Source: Pseudomonas sp. RIT-562
GTDB taxonomy: Bacteria > Pseudomonadota > Gammaproteobacteria > Pseudomonadales > Pseudomonadaceae
Assembly: GCF_026241895.1 (NCBI RefSeq)
Contig: NZ_JAPJIV010000004.1
Coordinates: forward strand, 186,001-250,000
Length of the DNA stretch: 64,000 bases
Reading direction: 5' to 3'
The notes below the pieces were generated by a model. The model did not search any database and was not told where the DNA came from. It saw only the letters and a program-made list of their open reading frames with translations. The position numbers and the translations under genes are program-made. Position 1 is the first letter of the stretch; every line of letters starts with the position of its first letter. Of this stretch, positions 24,776-33,405 are shown piece after piece.

Positions 24776-25144
24776 TCAGACTTCGATCAACGCGCCCAGC
24801 TCCCGCTCCAACTCCAACGGATCGCCCAGGTTGAACTCGATCAAGCGCCGCAGGCGTTCGATGGATTCCAGGCTGATGTGACGGCAGACAAAACCCAGTT
24901 GGCCGTGATCTTCGTGGGTGAGATGCACATCCATCTTGATCTCGACCTCATCGGTCAGGTGTATTGCAACAAAGAAGTCCTGTTGCCGATCACCCAGCCA
25001 CGGCTCCGGACGCTCGATCAACAGCCCCTTGAGTGACAGATCGATCAGCTTTACCGGCCAGATGGACTGCCCTTGGCCCAGCTCGGTTCTGGCATCGAAC
25101 GCAATACGTTTGAAGCGGCGGCGTTCGGCGGGTTGCTGGCTCAT
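24776..25144 (-). CDS. mapZ: PilZ-domain c-di-GMP receptor, MapZ-like
   Basis: A 122-residue single PilZ-domain protein. The two c-di-GMP-binding motifs are present: basic RRRFKR at about residues 8-13 and DLSLKG at about 35-40. The gene beside radA in P. aeruginosa is PA4608 (MapZ), which, loaded with c-di-GMP, binds the chemotaxis methyltransferase CheR1 and alters flagellar switching. Similar length, both motifs and the C-terminal LRRLIEFNLGDPLELERELG support orthology. The partner here is inferred. It is convergent with radA and separated by a short REP. Confidence 0.88.
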   Translation of the reverse strand: MSQQPAERRRFKRIAFDARTELGQGQSIWPVKLIDLSLKGLLIERPEPWLGDRQQDFFVAIHLTDEVEIKMDVHLTHEDHGQLGFVCRHISLESIERLRRLIEFNLGDPLELERELGALIEV

Positions 25145-25303
25145 GGCGCGATCCTCGAAATGTTCGCTGACTATAGACCCGCATAGTGCGCTGCCGCCAG
25201 CGAGTACATGCCTCTAGACCAATGTCGGGGTATGGCCTTTGCCGTCAGGACAGCTAAACTCGGGGTGGCTGTCTTTCTTGTCCACCCTGGCTGGAATCAT
25301 AAA

Positions 25304-27370
25304 ATGAAAAATAATAATAGCCTGCTACGCCACATACCCTGGCTGCTGCTGGCGATCGTAGGAGCGTGCGCCCTGGGCGTAGTGGCATTGCGCCGAGGCG
25401 AGGCGATCAACGCCTTGTGGATTGTGGTCGCGGCAGTGGCCATTTATCTGGTTGCGTACCGCTACTACAGCCTGTTCATCGCTAACAATGTGATGCAGCT
25501 TGACCCGCGACGGGCCACCCCCGCCGTACTCAACAATGACGGTCTGGACTACGTTCCTACCAACAAACATATCCTGTTCGGTCACCACTTTGCGGCCATC
25601 GCTGGCGCGGGGCCGCTGGTCGGTCCGGTACTGGCGGCACAGATGGGCTACCTGCCCGGTACCCTGTGGCTGATCGCCGGTGTGGTGCTGGCCGGTGCGG
25701 TACAGGATTTCATGATCCTGTTCCTGTCCACCCGCCGCAATGGCCGCTCCCTGGGCGATATGGTCCGTGAAGAAATGGGCCGTATTCCCGGGACCATCGC
25801 GCTGTTTGGCTGCTTCCTGATCATGATCATCATCCTTGCGGTGTTGGCGCTGATCGTGGTGAAAGCCCTGGCCGAGAGCCCGTGGGGCATTTTCACGGTG
25901 ATGGCGACTATCCCGATTGCGATGTTCATGGGCATCTACATGCGCTACATCCGCCCGGGACGCATCGGTGAGATTTCCATCATCGGCGTGCTGTTGTTGC
26001 TGGGTTCGATCTGGCTGGGCGGGCAGATTGCTGCCGATCCGGTCTGGGCCAAGGCCTTCACCTTCACCGGCATCCAGATCACCTGGATGCTGATCGGTTA
26101 TGGCTTTGTCGCTGCCGTGTTGCCGGTGTGGCTGATCCTCGCGCCCCGTGACTATCTGTCGACCTTCCTGAAAATCGGCACCATCATTGCCCTGGCGATC
26201 GGCATCTTGATCACCATGCCAGACCTGAAAATGCCGGCACTGACCCAGTTCATCGATGGCACGGGCCCGGTGTGGAAGGGCGGTCTGTTCCCGTTCCTGT
26301 TCATCACCATCGCCTGTGGCGCGGTCTCCGGTTTCCATGCGCTGATTTCTTCCGGCACCACGCCGAAGCTGTTGGCCAATGAAAGCCACGCCCGTTACAT
26401 CGGTTATGGCGGCATGCTGATGGAGTCCTTTGTCGCAATCATGGCGATGGTGGCCGCTTCGGTGATCGAGCCGGGTGTGTATTTCGCCATGAACAGCCCG
26501 GCGGCGATCGTCGGCGGTGATGTGGTGACCGTTGCGCAAACCGTCAGCAGCTGGGGTTTTGCGATCACCCCGGAAGCCTTGCAGGCGGTGGCCAAGGACA
26601 TCGGTGAAACGACTATCCTGGCACGTGCCGGTGGTGCGCCGACCCTCGCGGTCGGTATCGCGCAAATCCTGCACAGCGTGCTGCCTGGTGAAAACACCAT
26701 GGCGTTCTGGTATCACTTCGCGATCCTGTTTGAAGCGCTGTTCATCCTGACTGCAGTGGACGCGGGCACTCGCGCCGGGCGCTTCATGCTCCAGGATTTG
26801 CTGGGCTCCTTTGTGCCGGCGCTGAAACGCACCGAGTCCTGGACCGCTAACCTGATTGCTACCGCTGGCTGCGTGGCGATGTGGGGTTATCTGCTGTACC
26901 AGGGCGTCATCGATCCGCTGGGGGGTATCAACACCCTGTGGCCGCTGTTCGGCATCTCCAACCAGATGCTGGCCGGTATCGCGCTGATGCTGGCGACGGT
27001 GGTGCTGATCAAAATGAAACGTCAACGCTACATCTGGGTGACCATGCTGCCAGCGGTTTGGCTGCTGATCTGCACCGTGACCGCAGGTTTCATCAAGCTG
27101 TTCGATGCCAACCCGGCCATCGGTTTCCTGTCCCTGGCGAAAAAATACAGCGATGCGTTGGCCAACGGCCAGATTCTCGCGCCGGCCAAGGACATCAACC
27201 AGATGCAGCACGTGATCTACAACGCCTATACCAACGCAACGCTGACGGCGCTGTTCCTGTTCGTGGTGTTCAGCATCCTGTTCTATGCCATCAAGGTCGG
27301 TATTGCCGCCTGGGGCAAAAAGGAACGTACGGATAAAGAAGCGCCATTCCAGGCCGTGCCGGATGCGTAA
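25304..27370 (+). CDS. cstA: Carbon-starvation protein CstA family transporter
   Basis: Large inner-membrane protein (688 residues, about 16-18 hydrophobic segments) for uptake of pyruvate and/or peptides. Family signatures: YYSLFIANNVMQLDPRRATP, LFGHHFAAIAGAGPLVGPVL, GAVQDFMILFLSTRRNGRSL, FHALISSGTTPKLLANESHA, and ALFILTAVDAGTRAGRFMLQ. The start at 25304 (MKNNNSLLRHIPWLLLAIVG) fits; the open frame extends upstream to 25208 without conserved sequence. It is followed after 15 bp by the small ybdD-type gene, the usual partner of cstA. No clear CRP-like site is visible. Confidence 0.94.
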   Translation: MKNNNSLLRHIPWLLLAIVGACALGVVALRRGEAINALWIVVAAVAIYLVAYRYYSLFIANNVMQLDPRRATPAVLNNDGLDYVPTNKHILFGHHFAAIAGAGPLVGPVLAAQMGYLPGTLWLIAGVVLAGAVQDFMILFLSTRRNGRSLGDMVREEMGRIPGTIALFGCFLIMIIILAVLALIVVKALAESPWGIFTVMATIPIAMFMGIYMRYIRPGRIGEISIIGVLLLLGSIWLGGQIAADPVWAKAFTFTGIQITWMLIGYGFVAAVLPVWLILAPRDYLSTFLKIGTIIALAIGILITMPDLKMPALTQFIDGTGPVWKGGLFPFLFITIACGAVSGFHALISSGTTPKLLANESHARYIGYGGMLMESFVAIMAMVAASVIEPGVYFAMNSPAAIVGGDVVTVAQTVSSWGFAITPEALQAVAKDIGETTILARAGGAPTLAVGIAQILHSVLPGENTMAFWYHFAILFEALFILTAVDAGTRAGRFMLQDLLGSFVPALKRTESWTANLIATAGCVAMWGYLLYQGVIDPLGGINTLWPLFGISNQMLAGIALMLATVVLIKMKRQRYIWVTMLPAVWLLICTVTAGFIKLFDANPAIGFLSLAKKYSDALANGQILAPAKDINQMQHVIYNAYTNATLTALFLFVVFSILFYAIKVGIAAWGKKERTDKEAPFQAVPDA

Positions 27371-27385
27371 CCGAGGATTGCAAAC

Positions 27386-27583
27386 ATGTTCAATGACCTG
27401 AGTCGCCTCGGTAAATACCTCGGTCAGGCCGCGCGCCTGATGGTCGGCATGCCCGACTACGACAACTACGTCGAGCATATGCAAACCAAACACCCGGACA
27501 AGCCGGTGATGAGCTACGAGATGTTCTTCAGGGAACGTCAGGAAGCGCGTTACGGCGGCAAGGGCGGGCCGAAGTGCTGCTGA
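27386..27583 (+). CDS. YbdD/YjiX (DUF466) small protein
   Basis: A 65-residue protein: [20 protein letters not shown], then [37 protein letters not shown] and a terminal PKCC. This is the YbdD/YjiX family, always found after cstA-type genes (ybdD after cstA, yjiX after btsT in E. coli) and needed for the transporter's activity in some cases. The start follows GAGG at 11 nt, 15 bp after the cstA stop. The terminal Cys-Cys pair is typical. Confidence 0.93.
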   Translation: MFNDLSRLGKYLGQAARLMVGMPDYDNYVEHMQTKHPDKPVMSYEMFFRERQEARYGGKGGPKCC

Positions 27584-27610
27584 TGCAACAGCCGGCTTGA
27601 TGCAATCCCC

Positions 27611-27698
27611 GTGGGAGCGGGCTTGCTCGCGAATGCGATCCGTCATTCAACATTTGTGCTGACTGACACGACGCTTTCGCGAGCAAGCCCGCTCCCAC
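27611..27698. repeat. REPIN (GTGGGAGCGGGCTTGCTCGC class)
   Basis: Left arm GTGGGAGCGGGCTTGCTCGC and right arm GCGAGCAAGCCCGCTCCCAC are perfect complements around a unique loop of about 45 nt. Confidence 0.92.
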
Positions 27699-27745
27699 AA
27701 TTGTTTTTGTGTTGAATTCTCATTTTGTTGAACAGGAGACTCCAG

Positions 27746-28717
27746 TTGTCCTCTCCCATCCCTGTCACAATCCTCAGCGGCTTCCTCGGCGCGGGGAAGA
27801 CCACGCTATTGCGCCACCTGCTCAAGACCCAGCACGGCTTGAAAATCGCCGTGATCGAGAACGAATTCAGCGACGCCGGCATCGACACCCAGCTGTTGGG
27901 TGAGGAGCCGGTGCAAGTGATGACGCTGTCCAACGGCTGCGTCTGCTGCACCATCCACACGGACCTGACCAAGGCCCTGTTCCTGTTGCTCGAACGCCTG
28001 GACAGCGGCGAGATCGCCTTCGACCGCCTGGTGATCGAGTGCACCGGCCTCGCCGATCCGGCGCCCGTGGCGCAAACTTTTTTCATCGATGAAGAACTGC
28101 GTGAGCGCTACATTCTCGACGGCATCATCACCTTGGTCGATGCCGCCCACGCTGATACTCATTTGGCCCAGACGATCGCCCAGGCACAAATCGGCTTTGC
28201 CGACCGCCTGCTGGTGAGCAAGCGCGACCTGGTGGACGAGGCAACCTTCAGCGCGTTGAGCGAGCGCCTGACCCGCATTAATCGTCGCGCGCCGATTCGA
28301 GTAGTCGACCACGGCAAGATCGACCTGGCCGAACTGCTCGACGTGCGTGGGTTTAATCTCAACGCCGACCTCGGCAGTGGCTTGAACCTGCGTCCGGTCA
28401 GCAAGACTCCATCCGTTGACCGCATTTCCAGCCTGGTGCTGCGTACCGACAAGCCGCTGGATATCGACAAGCTCAGCGAGTTCATGAACGAACTGCTGGA
28501 AGATCATGGCAAACAATTGCTGCGCTACAAGGGCGTGTTGAGCATTGCTGGCGAACCGCGGCGGATGGTGTTCCAGGGCGTGCTGAAGTTGTACGGCTTC
28601 GACTGGGACACTGAGTGGGCGCCTGATGAACCGCGCGAAAGCGTGATCGTTTTCATCGCGGATGATTTGCCGGAAGAGAAAATTCGTGAGGGGTTTGCGC
28701 GGGTGGCGGCGGATTAG
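27746..28717 (+). CDS. yjiA: CobW/YjiA-family zinc-regulated GTPase
   Basis: A 323-residue G3E-family GTPase and putative metal chaperone. Motifs in order: Walker A ILSGFLGAGKTTLLRHLL, IENEFSDAGIDTQLLGEEP, the metal-binding NGCVCCTI (CxCC), LVIECTGLADPAPVA, SKRDLVDEATF (G4) and a C-terminal CobW_C domain with MVFQGVLKLYGF and FIADDLPEEKIREGF. The likely start is TTG at 27746, with AGGAG 7 nt upstream; the alternative ATG at 27725 has no site. In E. coli yjiA follows yjiX in the same way, and here it follows the ybdD-type gene but is separated by a REPIN. Confidence 0.9.
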   Translation: MSSPIPVTILSGFLGAGKTTLLRHLLKTQHGLKIAVIENEFSDAGIDTQLLGEEPVQVMTLSNGCVCCTIHTDLTKALFLLLERLDSGEIAFDRLVIECTGLADPAPVAQTFFIDEELRERYILDGIITLVDAAHADTHLAQTIAQAQIGFADRLLVSKRDLVDEATFSALSERLTRINRRAPIRVVDHGKIDLAELLDVRGFNLNADLGSGLNLRPVSKTPSVDRISSLVLRTDKPLDIDKLSEFMNELLEDHGKQLLRYKGVLSIAGEPRRMVFQGVLKLYGFDWDTEWAPDEPRESVIVFIADDLPEEKIREGFARVAAD

Positions 28718-28749
28718 GTGCAGGAATCTTTAGCGTTTTTCATGGCCTC

Positions 28750-28843
28750 TTCGCGAGCAAGCCCGCTCCCACATTGGATCTGTGTATTGCCAGGCTTTTG
28801 TGGCTGACACAAATCAAAATGTGGGAGCGGGCTTGCTCGCGAA
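28750..28843. repeat. REPIN with arms in reversed order
   Basis: GCGAGCAAGCCCGCTCCCAC comes first and GTGGGAGCGGGCTTGCTCGC second, the opposite order from the elements at 27611, 47231 and 51524. Its right edge ends 7 bp from the stop codon of the GntR gene at 28850. Confidence 0.9.
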
Positions 28844-28849
28844 GGCGTC

Positions 28850-29539
28850 CTAACCGACAGCACTTTCCCTGACAGTGACAGATGGCGCATTCAACAAAAA
28901 CCGCTCCATCTCATCCAGGTGCCTGTTTAGCAAAGTCACTGCCATCAATGCGTCCCCGCATTCCACCGAATTCAACATTGCTTGGTGAGCCTGCCAATCG
29001 CAACAACTCACCGCATGCGTATCAACTTGTGCAATCGCTAACGATGTAATCGGCACCAATCCCCCCAGAAAATGCGCCAACGGTGCATTCCCCGCCATTT
29101 CTGCCAATCGCAAATGAAACTCCCCGGACAAGCGAATTGCCGCACCCTGCGCGGTACATTGATGCTCCTGTTCGATCAGAACGCGCAGCCGTTTAATATC
29201 CTCGCTGCCACTGTTCTGGCAGGCGAGCTGCACCAGCGTGTTTTCCGTCAAGCGCCGAGCATGCAAGGTCTGCCGGATCTGCTCGCGGTCGAGCAAAGCG
29301 ACCCGGGGCCGGTGGTTTGGGCGAAGGACGATGATCTGCTGATGGGACAGTCGCATCAGCACTCCACGAATGTCACTGCGACGGGCACCAAACATCTGCG
29401 CCAGGCTGTCTTCGGTGAATCGGCTGTGTGCATTGATTCGCTGCTCGAGGATGGCATCGAACACCCGCGAGTAAAGGTCATGGATCGGCAAGGTGCAGGG
29501 CAGGGCAGCACGAGTCTGGGGTGAAGCGAAACTGTTCAT
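28850..29539 (-). CDS. GntR-family (FCD) regulator
   Basis: A 229-residue transcription factor. The N-terminal winged helix (about 20-85) reads DLYSRVFDAILEQRINAHSR, FTEDSLAQMFGARRSDIRGV, LMRLSHQQIIVLRPNHRPRV. The C-terminal FCD domain (about 95-220) has the metal or ligand histidines in GEFHLRLAEMAGN, DWQAHQAML and LNRHLDEM. It lies 25 bp after the second GntR gene on the same strand, so the two are probably cotranscribed. Effector unknown. The closely related FCD regulators sense organic acids, which fits the symporter two genes upstream. Confidence 0.88.
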   Translation of the reverse strand: MNSFASPQTRAALPCTLPIHDLYSRVFDAILEQRINAHSRFTEDSLAQMFGARRSDIRGVLMRLSHQQIIVLRPNHRPRVALLDREQIRQTLHARRLTENTLVQLACQNSGSEDIKRLRVLIEQEHQCTAQGAAIRLSGEFHLRLAEMAGNAPLAHFLGGLVPITSLAIAQVDTHAVSCCDWQAHQAMLNSVECGDALMAVTLLNRHLDEMERFLLNAPSVTVRESAVG

Positions 29540-29564
29540 GGCCTGTCTCCAGTGCGAAGGATGT

Positions 29565-30281
29565 TCAACTACGAAGATTGTCGTCCGGGATGTTCAATTC
29601 GATGCCCATGCGCTGGCCTTCGCGAAGTATGTGATGGCGCATCTCGGCACTGGCCTGGGCGCTGTTCTTGCTGCGGATCGCGCGCACGACGGCTTCGTTT
29701 TCTTCCAGGCGTTCCGCCAGGTGTTCCGGGGAGTTGCGCAGCACTTCGGCACTTTGCTTGAGGGCGTTGCTGGTTTGTTGCACCACACTCTGGAAAATCG
29801 GATTGGAAGTCAGGGTAAACAGTTCTTCGTGGAACGCGATGTAGGCGTTCACCCCGGCTTCGCTGTCGTTGGCTTCCAGGGCTTCGCGCATGTCCATCAG
29901 CGTGAGGCGCAACTGCCCGACTTCCTTGCTGCTGATGGACTGCGCCACCAGGCCGACAATGAACGGCTCCAGGGTGTAGCGCAGTTGCAGGACATCTTCC
30001 AGGCTGGCCCCTGCCACCGCGCTGTCATGGGTCTGGCTATCGCTGAGATTGGCTTCCAGCACCACCACGCCCTTGCCGGGCATGGAGCGCACCAGCCCGA
30101 GGGTTTCCAGCACGATGACTGCTTCACGCAGGCTCGGGCGGCTGATACCCAATTGTTCGGCCAGCTCCCGTTGGCCTGGGAGCATTTCGCCGGAGCGCCA
30201 CTGGCCACGGGCCAGAGCGGCCCGAAGTTTTTCCACGACTGAGTTCACAACGGTCGACGAGCTAATCACTGTTCGCTCCAT
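29565..30281 (-). CDS. GntR-family (FadR/LldR-like) regulator
   Basis: A 238-residue FCD regulator with the classical GntR helix-turn-helix: VVEKLRAALARGQWRSGEML, PGQRELAEQLGISRPSLREA, VIVLETLGLVRSMPGKGVVV, followed by an FCD domain with FIVGLVAQSI, AYIAFHEELF and MRHHILREGQ (ligand histidines). It is placed 55 bp behind the DctA-like symporter and is likely its regulator. Start uncertain: ATG 30281 (MERTVISSS) or ATG 30287; neither has a strong ribosome-binding site. Confidence 0.88.
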   Translation of the reverse strand: MERTVISSSTVVNSVVEKLRAALARGQWRSGEMLPGQRELAEQLGISRPSLREAVIVLETLGLVRSMPGKGVVVLEANLSDSQTHDSAVAGASLEDVLQLRYTLEPFIVGLVAQSISSKEVGQLRLTLMDMREALEANDSEAGVNAYIAFHEELFTLTSNPIFQSVVQQTSNALKQSAEVLRNSPEHLAERLEENEAVVRAIRSKNSAQASAEMRHHILREGQRMGIELNIPDDNLRS

Positions 30282-30336
30282 GAGCATTCGATACGGTTGA
30301 TGACCGTGCCCGCCCAGGGGCAGGCACGGTGTTGGC

Positions 30337-31650
30337 TCAAAATTCCTGCTGGTGCGCTGGTGCCACCGGTTTTCTCGGCTGGAAGGTATAACCCACCTGG
30401 CCGGAAAGCACCTTGTTTGCGCGCTGGATGTCGATGTCTTTTTCCCAGCGGGCAATGGCCACTGTCGCGACGCAATTGCCAATCAGATTGGTCAGCGCCC
30501 GACCGATGCCCATGAACCAGTCCACTGCCAGCACCAGCACCAGGCCGACTACCGGGATCGCCGGGATCGCCGTGAGTGTCGCTGCGAGGATTACCAGTGC
30601 CGAGCCGGGAATCCCGTGGGCGCCTTTGGAGGTGATCAACGAGACCAGCAGAATCGTCAGCAGGTCGGTCATGGCCAGTGGTGTGCCGGTGGCATTGGCG
30701 ATGAAGACGATGGCGAGGGTCAGGTAGATGGAGAAACCGTCGAGGTTGAATGAATAACCCGTAGGAATTACCAGCCCGACCGTCGAACTGCCGATGCCCA
30801 GATGCTCAAGCTTGCGCATGATTTGTGGCAGCACGGCGTCGGAAGAAGCGGTGCCCATGACGATCAGCAGTTCTTCGCGCAGGTACTTGAGCAGCGGCCA
30901 CATCCGCAGGCCGGACACGCGCATCACCAGGCCGAGAATCAATGAGACAAAGGCCACGCAGGTCAGATAAAACAGGCCGACCAGGCTGCCCAGGTGCTGC
31001 AGCGAATCCAGGCCATATTTGCTGGTGGTGAATGCGATCGCGCCGAACACGCCGATCGGCGCGAGGCGCACGATCATGCCCATGATGCGGAAGATTACAT
31101 GGCTCAGCTCATTGATCAGCCGCGAGATGCCCGATGCGGCTTCACCCACCAGGTTGAGTGCGCTGCCGAACAGCACCGAGAACAACAGGACCTGGAGGAT
31201 GTTGTTGTCAGCAAAGGCACCGATCACCGAGGTGGGAATCAGGTCCATGAGGAACTGGGTGGTGGTGTGCATATGCTGGCCGCGCTGGGCGATATCACCC
31301 ATGTCTGCAGCGGAAAGCTGATCCAGGTGAATGTTTGCGCCGCTGCCGATGCCGGTGCTGAAGGCGAACACCAGGCCGATGACCAGGGCGATGGTAGTCA
31401 GGATCTCAAAGTAGATCACCGATTTCAGGCCGATGCGTCCAACCTTCTTCAGGTCGCCGGCACCGCTGATGCCACTGACCACAACACAGAACACGATCAG
31501 ACCGATGAGCATCTTGATCAGTTTGATGAAGCCATCGCCCAGCGGCTTGAGCTGTGCAGAGTATTCGGGGAGGGTCAGCCCGCAGACGATGCCGAGCACC
31601 AGTCCGAGAACCACTTGGAGGAAGATTGAACGCGAGCACCATCTGAGCAT
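30337..31650 (-). CDS. DctA-family dicarboxylate:cation symporter paralog
   Basis: A 437-residue DAACS-family symporter of the inner membrane importing C4-dicarboxylates or similar acids. It reads LKPLGDGFIKLIKMLIGLIV, DNNILQVLLFSVLFGSAL, MGMIVRLAPIGVFGAIAFTT, and GYSFNLDGFSIYLTLAIVFI. The re-entrant loop region is MGTASSDAVLP where E. coli DctA has LGTSSSESALP, and NLDGFS replaces NLDGTS; TM2 has LIGLIVF in place of IIAPVIF. These changes at substrate-site positions suggest a different substrate from succinate or malate. It is followed by two GntR regulators on the same strand. Confidence 0.85.
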   Translation of the reverse strand: MLRWCSRSIFLQVVLGLVLGIVCGLTLPEYSAQLKPLGDGFIKLIKMLIGLIVFCVVVSGISGAGDLKKVGRIGLKSVIYFEILTTIALVIGLVFAFSTGIGSGANIHLDQLSAADMGDIAQRGQHMHTTTQFLMDLIPTSVIGAFADNNILQVLLFSVLFGSALNLVGEAASGISRLINELSHVIFRIMGMIVRLAPIGVFGAIAFTTSKYGLDSLQHLGSLVGLFYLTCVAFVSLILGLVMRVSGLRMWPLLKYLREELLIVMGTASSDAVLPQIMRKLEHLGIGSSTVGLVIPTGYSFNLDGFSIYLTLAIVFIANATGTPLAMTDLLTILLVSLITSKGAHGIPGSALVILAATLTAIPAIPVVGLVLVLAVDWFMGIGRALTNLIGNCVATVAIARWEKDIDIQRANKVLSGQVGYTFQPRKPVAPAHQQEF

Positions 31651-31718
31651 GGGAGGAATCCTGGTCGGTGTCCTGGCTGCCGTGCGCTTGACGCATCAGA
31701 TTCAGGACTTAATTATTG

Positions 31719-31728
31719 TGGTCTTACC
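31719..31728. promoter_or_regulatory. Candidate GntR/FadR-type operator upstream of the symporter
   Basis: TGGTCTTACC agrees with the FCD-GntR consensus TGGTnnnACCA except for the final base. It lies about 70 bp upstream of the symporter start. A weak match of this length can occur by chance. Confidence 0.3.
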
Positions 31729-31844
31729 GGTATGTCCAGTGCAAGCGCAGTCTACGCTGGGTTTTTTTAGGATTACAAGCGGATTTTCGAGAATTGGCAT
31801 GACCGGTCTGACCGGCGGCCAGAGCCACGGGCGATCTGCAGGCG

Positions 31845-31877
31845 AAAAAAAACCGGCCATCACTGACCGGTTTTTTT
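31845..31877 (-). terminator. glyA terminator
   Basis: AACCGG-CCATCACTGA-CCGGTT is flanked by A8 and T7, 24 bp past the glyA stop on the minus strand; it would work in both directions. Confidence 0.88.
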
Positions 31878-31900
31878 ATCGCTGCGATTTAGCGGTGCAA

Positions 31901-33154
<1,254 letters not shown>

Positions 33155-33283
33155 GGCGGTCCTCAAGGATCGGGGCAGAAAAGGGGGGCATTCTAACCCA
33201 ACCGGTTTTAGATGGCATATGAAAGGACATCATGTCGCAGACAAGTGGGCTTCATGACGGGATCAGCGGTGATCGTGCGGCCC

Positions 33284-33381
33284 CCATCGCGGGCAAGCCT
33301 TGCTCCCACAGGAGGTAGTGTCCTGAATGCGGTTGTCTATCAGAGGGTGAGGACTGTGGGAGCAAGGCTTGCCCGCGATGG
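33284..33381. repeat. REPIN (GTGGGAGCAAGGCTTGCCCG class)
   Basis: CCATCGCGGGCAAGCCTTGC to TCCCAC on the left is mirrored by GTGGGAGCAAGGCTTGCCCG to CGATGG on the right, in reversed arm order like the element at 28750. It sits between glyA and morA. Confidence 0.9.
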
Positions 33382-33405
33382 CGTCAGCTGTTTCACCACA
33401 CAGCC

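Noticed and set aside
25325..27646. A 773-residue open frame on the minus strand opposite cstA
   Set aside because: It mirrors the full cstA gene and is rich in His, Gln and Arg with no domain; such frames are common opposite GC-rich genes. The cstA protein on the plus strand is a clear family match.
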